This document shows, one piece after another, positions 1 to 8,840 of a DNA stretch of 47,348 nt. Both the position numbers and the translations under genes were made by a program. The DNA is taken from the NCBI GenBank assembly GCA_964555645.1, contig CAZKTA010000023.1, forward strand, positions 1 to 47,348, read 5' to 3'. Under the pieces are notes generated by a model, which saw only the letters and a list, made by a program, of their open reading frames with translations, did no database searches and was not told where the DNA came from. Each line of letters starts with the position of its first letter. Position 1 is the first letter of the stretch. Origin of the DNA: DTLC01 sp964555645. Lineage in GTDB: Bacteria; Verrucomicrobiota; Verrucomicrobiia; Limisphaerales; DTLC01.

Positions 1-1067
1 CTGTCGGAAGTGGTCGCAAAAACCATCGAACAATGCCCTTAACTAAGCGCCATTCCAACTTGACCCTTCAAAAACGCTTTCGCCTGTCTGTGCAATACCA
101 AATTGTCAGAGTAAAGTTTATGCGGTGATCTCTTTTAGTTCACCGGCTTAGCTAGCTACCACTTTAACTGTCGTAATTGAGTTTACTTCATGTGCGTACA
201 TATTTTCCGCACCGCAAGGCCAGAGGAGGGCGATAAAGCAAAGTAAGAGAATTAGGTGTAACGTATCCTGCTAGCAGGCAATTGAAAAATCATTTTCGGC
301 AGAGCGACCATGCAAGTTTCCCGGGAAATGTGCAGATCATTTTTCGGGAACACCCTTTTTCAACGACCTTCTAGTTACAAAGTCAGCGTTCCCGAAGGCA
401 TTGTTATTGTTTCGGGCGATGTCGTTGATGCTTTTTTACATTAGCAATGCGGTTTGTGCGTGGAGTTAAAGCGGCTCACCAAAGGCTGGCCCGGCCGAGC
501 TCACCCCGGTGGTGCTATTCAGAACAGTGACACCACGAAGGTGCTGAGGAACTAAGTGTTAAACTCGAGTTTGCCAATGTTACAATCGTGCCTGTGGCTG
601 GTCCACTCGCTAATCACTTGTGGGTGTGATACACTGTTGGACTGCATGGGTTGGGGGGTATTGTTTTAAATCGGTTTTGCCTCGACAGGGTTTGTCGCAG
701 TAAAGTGTAAACGCGAAATATGGCATTGAAAGAGGTTTGACCGTGTGCGGCTGGAAATCAGTTTAGCTGGTCTAGATGCCTTTTTTTGATTGCGGCCCCG
801 GTTTTAATCGTGGATTTCTACAATGTCGCGGTCGTGGAGCGGCGCGGTCTTAGGAACTAGTTGACCATCGAACCTGCTGTGGCCCCAAAGCCTGGCGAAC
901 TTGAATTCAAGAGGTACCCCACGAGTGGTGCGCACGAGCACCGGCATAAAAGTATCCTTTATGGCCAACGTGTTTTGTGTTTTTATTGTTTGGCTCTTTG
1001 CTGTGGTGCGCAATGTGTTCTGTATGGCACCACAGCCAAATGTGGCTCTACAAAACTGTTTACAGAC
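1..1067. other. No recognisable gene
   Basis: No open frame here resembles a known protein and I see no tRNA, rRNA or other structured RNA. The frame of the downstream methyltransferase stays open upstream to a TTG at 861, but the residues before the ATG at 1068 (rich in Cys, unlike the family) look untranslated. The promoter of the methyltransferase gene must lie here, but I cannot point to convincing -35/-10 boxes. Confidence 0.5.
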
Positions 1068-2276
1068 ATGGAAGCGAACACTGTCATTCTCAAACGTGGT
1101 GAATCGGACCGGCTCATAGCGGGGCACCCTTGGATTTATGAAGGGGCGATCAGTCAATTGAATGGAAAGCCCGCCGACGGCGATGTTGTGACTGTTAAAG
1201 ACCATCGTGGTGGATTTATTGGCGTTGGCTTTTACAACTCGAAATCCAAAATTGCAGTGCGCGTGCTTGCATATGAACAGGTCCAGATAGACGAGCTGTT
1301 TTTTGAGAGTCGCTTCAGGCAAGCGCTCGAGGTGCGCAAACGCCACATGCCACAGGCAACCTCATTCAGGATTGTCAACGCAGAAAGCGATTACCTGAGC
1401 GGCTTGATAGTGGACAAGTACGAGGATGTGCTTGTAATCCAAGTCTCAGCGCTCGGAATGGAGTTACGGAAAAGCCAAATCGTTACTGTGTTGCAGGAAC
1501 TATTTAAGCCGCGTGCAATTATTGAACGCAGCGACATCGCGTCTCGCAAATTCGAGGGGTTGGAACCGACTGAAGGCGTTCTGGCGGGAGAATTGACTGG
1601 CACAGTCCGCGTCAACATGAACGGCCTGATATTTGAGATTGACTTGCTTAAAGGACAAAAAACTGGGTTGTACCTAGACCAACAGATAAACCACGCCCGT
1701 GTGGCTGAGCTTGTCTTGAGATTGTCCCAACCAACCGTGCTCGACTGTTTCAGTTTCGTGGGTGGGTTTGGTCTGCACTGCGCACGCGCAGGTGCAGCAC
1801 ATGTGCACATGCTTGAGCAAAGCACAGATGCCGTTGCCGCATCATTACACAATGCAGCCGAAAACGGGCTGGCGGACAAATGCTCCGCCGAAGCCGTAAA
1901 CGTTTTCGACTGGCTCAGCGCGCATACCAAGATCGGTCCGCACGAAAGACCTGTGCCAAAGTTCGACCTGATTGTACTGGACCCGCCATCGTTTACTCGG
2001 AACCGTGCGGCTGTTCCAAATGCGTTACGCGGGTATAAAGAAATCCACGTTCGCGCGCTTAAATTACTGCGACCGGGCGGTGTGCTTGTTACCTTTTGTT
2101 GTTCGCATCATGTAGATGCTGCCACATTCAAAGACGTCATCTTATCCGCAGCATGGGATTGCCGGAAAATCATGCGCCAGATTGCCACTTATACACAAAG
2201 CCCAGATCATCCCATAATCCCGATGATACCCGAAACTGAGTACCTCAAGGGCTTCGCGTTCGAGCTGGTTCGCTAA
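1068..2276 (+). CDS. Class I SAM-dependent rRNA methyltransferase (RlmI-like, PUA domain)
   Basis: A 402-residue protein of the RlmI/RlmK/YccW family, which methylates a cytosine C5 in 23S rRNA with S-adenosylmethionine. The N-terminus (about residues 4-80) reads as a PUA RNA-binding domain, with R-G-E-S-D-R-L-I-A-G-H-P-W-I-Y. A central part includes D-Y-L-S-G-L-I-V-D-K-Y and K-G-Q-K-T-G-L-Y-L-D-Q-Q, typical of the family. The C-terminal Rossmann domain has V-L-D-C-F-S-F-V-G-G-F-G (SAM loop), L-D-P-P-S-F (motif IV) and a late C-C-S-H motif. E. coli RlmI is 396 residues, so the ATG at 1068 fits better than the TTG at 861, which would add 69 residues of unrelated sequence. The gene stands alone between a non-coding stretch and a convergent gspF-like gene. 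The exact target base is inferred from the family, not visible. Confidence 0.9.
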   Translation: MEANTVILKRGESDRLIAGHPWIYEGAISQLNGKPADGDVVTVKDHRGGFIGVGFYNSKSKIAVRVLAYEQVQIDELFFESRFRQALEVRKRHMPQATSFRIVNAESDYLSGLIVDKYEDVLVIQVSALGMELRKSQIVTVLQELFKPRAIIERSDIASRKFEGLEPTEGVLAGELTGTVRVNMNGLIFEIDLLKGQKTGLYLDQQINHARVAELVLRLSQPTVLDCFSFVGGFGLHCARAGAAHVHMLEQSTDAVAASLHNAAENGLADKCSAEAVNVFDWLSAHTKIGPHERPVPKFDLIVLDPPSFTRNRAAVPNALRGYKEIHVRALKLLRPGGVLVTFCCSHHVDAATFKDVILSAAWDCRKIMRQIATYTQSPDHPIIPMIPETEYLKGFAFELVR

Positions 2277-2398
2277 ACAGGCGCGTGGAGAGTCAATTGG
2301 CGCACCCCGATTTTGCGAGCGTCCGAACAACATTGCCCTAGGTATGCCGCCCCTACGCAAAACGCAAGCTCATGTAGCGGCCGTACAAAAAGTCTCTT

Positions 2399-3685
2399 TC
2401 ATGACCCAAACCCACTCACGTCTGGAGGTTGATTTAGAATTGTCACTAACGGCAGGAACATGGCTACAACGATGCCGCCCACGACAATAGCCAAAAAGAC
2501 AATTAGGATCGGTTCAAGCAGTGAAGTCATGCCTGCAACTGCGTTATCTACTTCGTCGTCGCATGTGTCGGCTATTTTAAGCAGCATGTCCGGCAACGCA
2601 CCGGTTTGTTCGCCAACATCAACCATCCCGGCAATAATGGGTGGTACCAGCCCTGTTTGTCGGAGTGGTTCAGCGATTGAGCCCCCCTGTTTAACATTCT
2701 CGTGTACAGCAGAAACAATGCTGCCAAATGCGACGTTGCCGACCGCATCTCTGACGATGGTGAGTGCTTGAAGAACGGGCACGCCGTTGGCGAGTAACGT
2801 GCCGAGCGTGCGTGCCAAGCGCGCTATTGCCAATCTGCGTAAAACAGGTCCGATTGCCGGCAACCGTAATTTAATTTGATCAAAAGCGGCTCTGCCCCCA
2901 ACAGTGCGTACTGCGAACTTTAGCCCTAGAACCGATGCCAAAATACCCGCGCCAACAAACAAGATATTTTGTTTAACCGTGTTGCATGTCGTAATCACAA
3001 ACGTCGTCAAAGGGGGTAATTGGCCGCCCGGGACAAGGCCTTCGAGCACATGCTGAAATCGCGGCACAACAAACAACGTCATGGCGCCTAAAACGCAAAC
3101 TGCAACGGTCAATACCACGACCGGGTAAAGCAACGCGGCTTTTACTTTGCGCTTGAGCTTTTGTGCCTTCTCGAGCAGCTCAGCCAGCCTGCGCAGACTG
3201 ATGTCGAGTGCACCGCTAATTTCCCCTGCCCTGACCATGTTGATGTAAAGCTGGTTAAACACTTTCGGATGCGCCGCCAAAGCCTCTGTCAATGTACAGC
3301 CTTCCTCGATGGCGTTTGCAACGTCGCCAATGACACGTCGCAACCTGCGGTTTCGTTCCTGTTGTTGAAGCAGCCGAAGGCCCCGTAACAGCGGCATGCC
3401 CGCTTCGATCAATGTAGCCAGTTGTCGCGTGAGCGCGGCTGTCACTGAAGGTTTAACTCGCACCGATGTACGCGGTAGCAACACACGCAAAACAATGGCA
3501 CGAGCCGATTGTGTTCGGACCTGGTTAGATCGCCTGGGAGTGTCTTCGCGCCGCTGAGTTAGATTTGTAGGGAAAAACCCCATTTCTTTAATCCGCTTGA
3601 GCGCCTCGCTTTGGTTTGTCACCTCGATCAAGCCGCGGACAGTGTGTCCGGTGGGATCAACCGCTTCGTATGCGTAAGTTGCCAT
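2399..3685 (-). CDS. Type II secretion / type IV pilus inner-membrane platform protein (GspF/PilC family)
   Basis: A 428-residue polytopic platform protein of the GspF/PilC family, which sits in the inner membrane and couples the assembly ATPase to pseudopilus growth. Residues 1-50 carry the family start (M-A-T-Y-A-Y-E-A-V-D) and the E-A-L-K-R-I-K-E-M-G-F-F helix. Two T2SSF domains follow (about 90-215 and 295-415). Each starts with a soluble helical part (R-Q-L-A-T-L-I-E-A-G-M-P-L-L-R-G and L-A-R-T-L-G-T-L-L-A-N-G-V-P-V-L-Q-A-L). Hydrophobic segments lie near 185-210, 235-255 and 390-415. Length matches the usual 400-430. No gspE, gspD or prepilin peptidase gene is adjacent; the nearest related gene is the pseudopilin-like gene about 15 kb away, so its partners are encoded elsewhere. 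Whether it serves secretion or pili cannot be told from one gene. Confidence 0.93.
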   Translation of the reverse strand: MATYAYEAVDPTGHTVRGLIEVTNQSEALKRIKEMGFFPTNLTQRREDTPRRSNQVRTQSARAIVLRVLLPRTSVRVKPSVTAALTRQLATLIEAGMPLLRGLRLLQQQERNRRLRRVIGDVANAIEEGCTLTEALAAHPKVFNQLYINMVRAGEISGALDISLRRLAELLEKAQKLKRKVKAALLYPVVVLTVAVCVLGAMTLFVVPRFQHVLEGLVPGGQLPPLTTFVITTCNTVKQNILFVGAGILASVLGLKFAVRTVGGRAAFDQIKLRLPAIGPVLRRLAIARLARTLGTLLANGVPVLQALTIVRDAVGNVAFGSIVSAVHENVKQGGSIAEPLRQTGLVPPIIAGMVDVGEQTGALPDMLLKIADTCDDEVDNAVAGMTSLLEPILIVFLAIVVGGIVVAMFLPLVTILNQPPDVSGFGS

Positions 3686-3709
3686 AGGTCACGTTTGTTT
3701 GTGTTTGTT

Positions 3710-3775
3710 GACCGGCTTGGTACCGGTCCTCGGCCTGCCAGACGGCGGGGTCGTTGTTCCTTGACCAAGCCGGTC
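3710..3775. repeat. 12-bp inverted repeat between gspF-like and dnaJ-like genes
   Basis: GACCGGCTTGGT at 3710-3721 is matched by its exact reverse complement ACCAAGCCGGTC at 3764-3775, with a 42-base interval. It lies in the divergent gap, 25-90 bases upstream of the minus-strand gspF-like start. It could form a hairpin in a leader or be a binding site. Chance occurrence of one such repeat in a window this size is not negligible. Confidence 0.4.
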
Positions 3776-3957
3776 GGGTCCCGTTCTACAAAGTTAGACA
3801 CTTGAGTTGAGGTCACGTCACGTGCTAAGTATGTTGCGGACTGACCAGGGCTGGGTGTTCCACTGGCTGTAACTCGTGTTGTTGCGATGCTGCGGTGGTA
3901 TAGCGGATGATTTTTCTGGCAAAATGCATATTTTAATGCGTTAAATTTCAACTGGCC

Positions 3958-5010
3958 ATGCCCGTGCAGTACAAAGATTACTACCAAATCCTTGGCGTGC
4001 CACGGAATGCATCAGACGAGGAAATTAAAAAAGCATTCCGACGGCTGGCGCGGCAATATCATCCTGATGTCGCCAAGAACAAGCGCGAAGCAGAAGAGAA
4101 ATTCAAAGAGATCAACGAAGCGTACGAAGTCCTGAGCGATCCAGCCAAGCGCAAGCGTTACGACGCACTCGGTGCGGATTGGAAAGCAGGCCAGGAATTC
4201 AGGCCGCCGCCCGGCTGGGAACCGTTCCAACACGAGTTTACGGGTTGGGACAATCTTGGCAAACACGGCACCAAATTTGAGTTCCGTTTCGGCGGGACTG
4301 GTTTTAGCGATTTCTTCGAGCAACTGTTCGGCTCGATGGCTCGAGGTGGGCCTGCTAAAGGGTTCAGCCGAACTGTCTTTGAGGAAGAACCTGTCGGACA
4401 ACGTGGCCGGGACATCGAAGGCGACATAATGGTCACACTGGAAGAAGCCGCACGTGGCTCGGTGCGGGCTGTTTCCGTGCATCGTACTGTCGAGTGCAGT
4501 GAATGCGGTGGGACAGGCGCGCGTTTTAACCGGGTTTGTTCAGCATGCTCGGGAACAGGACAAACCAAGAAAACCGACACGTTTAAGGTCAAAATACCGG
4601 CTGGGGTTGTCGAAGGCCAACGACTACGTGTCGCAGGACGCGGTGAAGCAGGCTTGGGCGGCGACACTGCGGGTGATCTTTATCTGCGCGTGCGATTTGC
4701 GCGGCATCCGGAGTTTGACGTGGACGGACAAGACCTGATCTACGAGGTTGAGCTTGCGCCCTGGGAAGCTGTGTTGGGAACAACAATCTCAGTCCCCACA
4801 TTGACAGGGTCGGTCAAGATAAAAATCCCGCCTGGTACACAAGCCGGTCAGCGATTGCGGTTGCGCGGTCGCGGGCTGGCATCGCAGCAAGGTGAAAAAG
4901 GCGATCTCATTGTGGTCGTGCGCGTGCAGGTGCCGCAACGCATAACTGAACGCGAACGCGCTTTGTGGGAACAACTGGCGCGCGCGTCGAATTTCAACCC
5001 GCGCGATTGA
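3958..5010 (+). CDS. DnaJ/CbpA-like co-chaperone with half a zinc-binding region
   Basis: A 350-residue Hsp40 that should stimulate DnaK ATPase activity and deliver unfolded clients in the cytoplasm. The J domain occupies residues 6-72, with the essential HPD at 35-37. A Gly/Phe-rich stretch follows (about 80-145). Residues 180-201 hold only two C-x-x-C-x-G-x-G type motifs (C180, C183, C194, C197), that is one zinc site. Classical DnaJ has four motifs and CbpA has none. Two C-terminal client-binding domains follow (about 205-335), with D-L-Y-L-R-V-R-F-A-R-H-P-E-F and I-P-P-G-T-Q-A-G-Q-R-L-R-L-R-G-R-G. No dnaK or grpE is nearby. The next gene (rhomboid) begins 8 bases after the stop, so the two are probably co-transcribed. 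I leave the symbol empty because the architecture is intermediate. Confidence 0.92.
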   Translation: MPVQYKDYYQILGVPRNASDEEIKKAFRRLARQYHPDVAKNKREAEEKFKEINEAYEVLSDPAKRKRYDALGADWKAGQEFRPPPGWEPFQHEFTGWDNLGKHGTKFEFRFGGTGFSDFFEQLFGSMARGGPAKGFSRTVFEEEPVGQRGRDIEGDIMVTLEEAARGSVRAVSVHRTVECSECGGTGARFNRVCSACSGTGQTKKTDTFKVKIPAGVVEGQRLRVAGRGEAGLGGDTAGDLYLRVRFARHPEFDVDGQDLIYEVELAPWEAVLGTTISVPTLTGSVKIKIPPGTQAGQRLRLRGRGLASQQGEKGDLIVVVRVQVPQRITERERALWEQLARASNFNPRD

Positions 5011-5018
5011 CGAATTTC

Positions 5019-5702
5019 ATGTTTCCGCTTCGTGACAGCATCCGCTCGCGCACATTCCCAGTGGTCACGTTTGTGTTAATCGTGGCAAACGTTGTTGTTT
5101 TTTTGTGGGAGCTGATGCTTGGCCGCAACCTTGACGAGGCATTAATCCGGCTGAGCATCATACCCGTGCGATACACAGTGCCGGAGGTTGCAGCACTCTA
5201 TACGCTTACTGAACAAGTGCTGCCTTTCTTCAGTTCAATGTTTTTGCACGGTGGTTGGATTCACCTGCTTGGAAACATGTGGGTTTTGTGGATTTTCGGG
5301 GACAATGTCGAAGAACGGCTCGGCCGGGTGCGGTACCTTGTACTTTATTTTTTCGGCGGATTTGTCGCCGCTCTGATGCACATACTCACAAACCCGACTT
5401 CTGGCATACCAACAATCGGCGCAAGCGGTGCAGTGGCATGTGTGATGGGCGTGTATTTCAGGCTTTACCCGTTTGCTCGGGTTGAAGCTGTAATACCGCC
5501 GTTTTTCTTTGGGCCGACCGTTGTGCTGCCGGCAGTGCTTTTTTTGGGCTTTTGGTTTGTGCTGCAGTTTTACAGCGGCACACTAAGCATTCTCGCCCCC
5601 AGAAGCTTCGGCGGCGTTGCATGGTGGGCGCACGTGGGCGGATTTCTCTTTGGCGCCTTTATGGCTGGCGCGCTCCGGCCACGCCCAAGACGCATATACT
5701 AA
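5019..5702 (+). CDS. Rhomboid family intramembrane serine protease
   Basis: A 227-residue polytopic membrane protein of the rhomboid family, which cleaves substrates inside the bilayer with a Ser-His dyad. The catalytic serine is S136 in I-G-A-S-G-A, and the catalytic histidine is H205 in W-W-A-H-V-G-G-F. Helix 2 has the conserved H-G-G-W-I-H-L-L-G-N-M, followed by F-G-D-N-V-E-E-R-L-G. About six hydrophobic segments are visible. The ATG at 5019 lies 8 bases after the dnaJ-like stop; the frame is open to a GTG-type start at 4965, which would overlap the dnaJ-like gene and add non-family residues. The short spacing suggests an operon with the co-chaperone. Substrate unknown. Confidence 0.93.
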   Translation: MFPLRDSIRSRTFPVVTFVLIVANVVVFLWELMLGRNLDEALIRLSIIPVRYTVPEVAALYTLTEQVLPFFSSMFLHGGWIHLLGNMWVLWIFGDNVEERLGRVRYLVLYFFGGFVAALMHILTNPTSGIPTIGASGAVACVMGVYFRLYPFARVEAVIPPFFFGPTVVLPAVLFLGFWFVLQFYSGTLSILAPRSFGGVAWWAHVGGFLFGAFMAGALRPRPRRIY

Positions 5703-5896
5703 CCTGCGCGAGGGCCGACACATCGAGTGCCGACGCCGCCCACTGCTAATAGACGGTCGCGCCCATATACACGCTTACCCGCCTGCGAATCAGCAGACCA
5801 GATTATCTCCACCCCTGCCGGTCGCGCAAGCGTGCGCGCGATATAGGCGCGCCCGTCCGAACCGCACTGACACCGATAATGTGCCAGCCAGTCTTG

Positions 5897-8392
5897 TTAC
5901 TTCTCGGCCAAGCCGAGCAGCTCGGGAATGTTGTACCGCTCGAGTGCAATCCGCACCAAGCGGACATTCAGTTCCGTGAGTTTTTCCTCGCCAAAGATAA
6001 TACGTGCAACTGCAATGGCGATTTTATCTAGGACCTGTGCTTTATCTTTTTCCATAGGCATAGTGCTACTATTTTGGTTAACGGTTAAATTCACTTCGGC
6101 AATTAGTGCTTCAAGCAGTCTGGACTCTTCAGTCTCGGGTTTCGGCAAATCAGTTTTAATCAACGGCCCCGCTATGGGTGTGACCTGTAACGGCTCCTCA
6201 GCACCAACCTGCAAAGGCGTCTCGTCGAAACCAATCGCAGGCTCAAGAACATTAGCACGCTCCGCCATCTCGCCTACCGGCTCTGGCTCAGGCACGCCGA
6301 CCTTTTCGGAGGTTGAGACTGCAGGTTCGGCGCTTTTTGCCGGAACAGACTCTGCCTCAACAATCTCTGCGCCAACGGACTCTGTTGCAACCAGCTGGGG
6401 TACAACTGGTTCCGCTGGAACAAACTCAGCCTGAACAGACGCTACAGTTGGAAGTGGTTCAGGCTCGATAACCGGTTCCTCAAACTCGATGCGCGGCTCC
6501 TCGACCAAAGGTTCCGCAATCTTATCGGGCACCAACATCTCTGCGGGTTTTTCACTTTCTACGGGGGCTTCTTCGCGTGGCACAGCCTCGGCTGGCTCTC
6601 CGCTCGGCTCAATATGTTCCTCACTTGCCTGTGTGAGTTCAAGACCCGGCTCCGCGGCCGGCTCAATTGTGGCAGCGTGGTCAAATGCCGGTTCGGCCGC
6701 TTGCTCAACGGGCGCCAGTTCGTCCACCGGTAAAGTCACCGTCTCTTCTACAGACAGTGGTGGTGGTTCAAGTTTTCCAGGCGTGCCCAACCGCGCCATC
6801 AGTTCGGCACCGGCCTTTTCGTCTGTGAGTACCCCTTCCGGGGCGCCTTCGGGCTCGATGCTTTCAAGTTGAACTGGAGGCTCAATCTCAGCCACTGGCT
6901 CCGGCGCAAGTTCTTCAGTCTGCTGTGTCAATTGTCCTTCAACAACCTCACTTAGAGGTGCAACTTCACCGACTTGTGCTTCCTCAAAAACCGGCCCGGC
7001 GGGTTCAGCTTGCTCTTCGATAGTTGCTTCCTGAACAGGCGCAACTGGAACCGGTTCGGCCACCTGTTCGGGTTGTTCAACCGGCTCTGGTTCAGTGTCA
7101 TTTCGGGGTCTGACTTCATCAACTGGCGGCCGCTGACGCTGCTCAACCGGGGTTGGCCTCGCAACAGCGGCGCCGGGTTGCGCCTCTTCAGGTTTGGCAA
7201 TTTTCGAATCGAGCAGAATTGTGATTGCCTTGAGCGCAAGCTCCATTGGCGAGATTGGCTTGGCAATCAACTCGTTGCCCCCGCTTAGGATACTTTTAAC
7301 CCTGTTTTCAAACTCGGCATTCGCGGTGACGAATATCACCGGCGTGGTGCGCTGATGCGAAAAACCGCGCAGCTGTTTGCACACGTCGAACCCGTCCATG
7401 CCGGGCATCATGATGTCGAGCAAAACCAAATCGAACTTGTCATTCTGCAAAAGTCGAATGGCGTCAACGGGGTCTTTTACGCCCACAGCCTTCAAATTCA
7501 CGCGTCGCAGCGCCTGAACCATGATGTGGTTGCACACGCCGTCGTCGTCCACCACAAGCACTTTCGCATCCAACAGTGCATCCGCCGAATCAGTATCGGC
7601 ATGCTCGATGAGCCGGCGCAGACAATCTGTTGCCTGCGCAATGGTGTGGAAGAGCGACTTAGTTGCACTGGCGGGCCTAAGTACGATCTCAAACAGCACA
7701 GCCTCGAACGCACCGGCAAGCATCGCGATCCGCGACAAACCGATTAAACCGGCACGCGCACTTATGAAATGAACACGTTGGTAAAGGTTTTCCAGCAGGG
7801 TTAAACCGGTGGCAGAAGCAGAATTTTTGATGTATGCAACGCAAAGCTCCCTTATATGCGTCATTTCAGCAGGGGCGCTTTCAAGGAACTCAGCACGCGC
7901 ACGCAGCATCATGCCAAGGTCAAGGCTTTCCTCACCCTGAGCAGCAGCGCCGCCAACCGCATCAGTTGTAACGCTCTTACCCGCCCCGCCTGTAACATTG
8001 GCTTCGTCTTCACCGTTTCCGCCCGGCTCAGGCAGGAAACTGCGAATAACTTTGAGCAGTGTCGCGGGGGTGCACTGGCTTTTGAACATCGGCTTGTTAG
8101 CGCCGGCAAGCATTGCCTGCTTGACCATGTCCGGTAGATACGCATTTGAAAGCACAATGACCGGCACTGCGCCGAGCCGTGTGTTGCCGCGGATGTATTT
8201 GAGGATTTCGAGCCCGTTGACCTTGGGCAGCATCAGGTCCAGGATAACAAGGTCGGGTTTGGTAGTTGCCAAACTGCGCATTGCAACCAGGCCATCTTCT
8301 GCAACCTCAATGCTGAGGCCTTCGCGTTCGAGCCGGTTGCGGTACACGGCAATTACCACTGGGTCGTCTTCCACAAACAGTATCCGTTTCAT
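5897..8392 (-). CDS. Double-receiver response regulator with Hpt-like region and long acidic Pro/Glu-rich linker
   Basis: An 831-residue cytoplasmic signalling protein. Residues 3-120 are a receiver domain (acidic pocket E8-D9-D10, phospho-acceptor D52 in L-V-I-L-D-L-M-L-P). Residues about 175-260 are a helical, Hpt-like bundle containing R-V-H-F-I-S-A-R-A-G-L-I-G; the His resembles an Hpt site but the motif is loose. Residues about 275-395 are a second receiver (V-V-D-D-D pocket, acceptor D326 in L-V-L-L-D-I-M-M-P). Residues about 400-750 are a low-complexity linker dominated by E, P, A and V with recurring x-P-V-E-Q / x-E-P-V type words. The last 70 residues form a probable helical domain (K-D-K-A-Q-V-L-D-K-I-A-I-A-V-A-R-I-I-F-G). 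There is no DNA-binding domain. It is convergent with the rhomboid gene, with no kinase adjacent. Confidence 0.85.
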   Translation of the reverse strand: MKRILFVEDDPVVIAVYRNRLEREGLSIEVAEDGLVAMRSLATTKPDLVILDLMLPKVNGLEILKYIRGNTRLGAVPVIVLSNAYLPDMVKQAMLAGANKPMFKSQCTPATLLKVIRSFLPEPGGNGEDEANVTGGAGKSVTTDAVGGAAAQGEESLDLGMMLRARAEFLESAPAEMTHIRELCVAYIKNSASATGLTLLENLYQRVHFISARAGLIGLSRIAMLAGAFEAVLFEIVLRPASATKSLFHTIAQATDCLRRLIEHADTDSADALLDAKVLVVDDDGVCNHIMVQALRRVNLKAVGVKDPVDAIRLLQNDKFDLVLLDIMMPGMDGFDVCKQLRGFSHQRTTPVIFVTANAEFENRVKSILSGGNELIAKPISPMELALKAITILLDSKIAKPEEAQPGAAVARPTPVEQRQRPPVDEVRPRNDTEPEPVEQPEQVAEPVPVAPVQEATIEEQAEPAGPVFEEAQVGEVAPLSEVVEGQLTQQTEELAPEPVAEIEPPVQLESIEPEGAPEGVLTDEKAGAELMARLGTPGKLEPPPLSVEETVTLPVDELAPVEQAAEPAFDHAATIEPAAEPGLELTQASEEHIEPSGEPAEAVPREEAPVESEKPAEMLVPDKIAEPLVEEPRIEFEEPVIEPEPLPTVASVQAEFVPAEPVVPQLVATESVGAEIVEAESVPAKSAEPAVSTSEKVGVPEPEPVGEMAERANVLEPAIGFDETPLQVGAEEPLQVTPIAGPLIKTDLPKPETEESRLLEALIAEVNLTVNQNSSTMPMEKDKAQVLDKIAIAVARIIFGEEKLTELNVRLVRIALERYNIPELLGLAEK

Positions 8393-8840
8393 ACGGTAGT
8401 TTGCGCGTTAGCTGTTCAAGTCACCACTTTCACGGCGGCGCGTGCTGCTTTACGCAAAAGGTTGCAGCAATCTGCAAGCCAACTGTTTTCGGCGCCGGCC
8501 CGAAACGACGGGTCACGCGCGCCTTCACGGCCTTGCGAGGCAAACATCCAAAACCGGCGTCTTTGCATTAAAAACAAGGAAAAACCACTCCAACTGTCTG
8601 CAGCCGAGCCAACCACCTGCGGTAAACCAGAAGAAACCGACTGTCCTGGTTTTGCTTTTGTTGTCCAAATTTGCTTCACCCTAGGGCTTTGTTCCCGCGC
8701 AGCGGACATGAAAACCGAAGGCCCACCCAAATCATACCTGAACCCTAAGGCGGCGTCTAATAGCATGCTTTTTTGCTCGAAAAAGAGATTGCTACCACCA
8801 ACAATGTCTCGTAACTGTTAAAGAAAACAAAAGGACAACC
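8393..8840. other. Divergent gap upstream of lemA-like gene; no recognised gene
   Basis: This gap carries the promoters of the response regulator (leftward) and the lemA-like gene (rightward). A minus-strand frame of 116 residues (8416-8766) is open but matches nothing I recognise, and its composition (W, R, S rich) is unlike the neighbouring genes. A 15-base word GGAAAAACCACTCCA at 8578-8592 recurs exactly at 9548-9562, after the lemA-like gene. Confidence 0.4.

Noticed and set aside
804..1346. Minus-strand 180-codon open frame
   Set aside because: It overlaps the start of the methyltransferase gene, has no family features, and its lower part is the complement of the PUA domain.
5928..6434. 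Plus-strand Ser/Thr/Gly-rich open frame opposite the response regulator
   Set aside because: It is the complement of the Glu/Pro/Ala/Val-rich linker; such linkers leave long open frames on the other strand.
8416..8766. Minus-strand 116-codon frame upstream of the response regulator
   Set aside because: No recognisable domain and composition unlike the neighbours; kept only as a remark in the gap entry.
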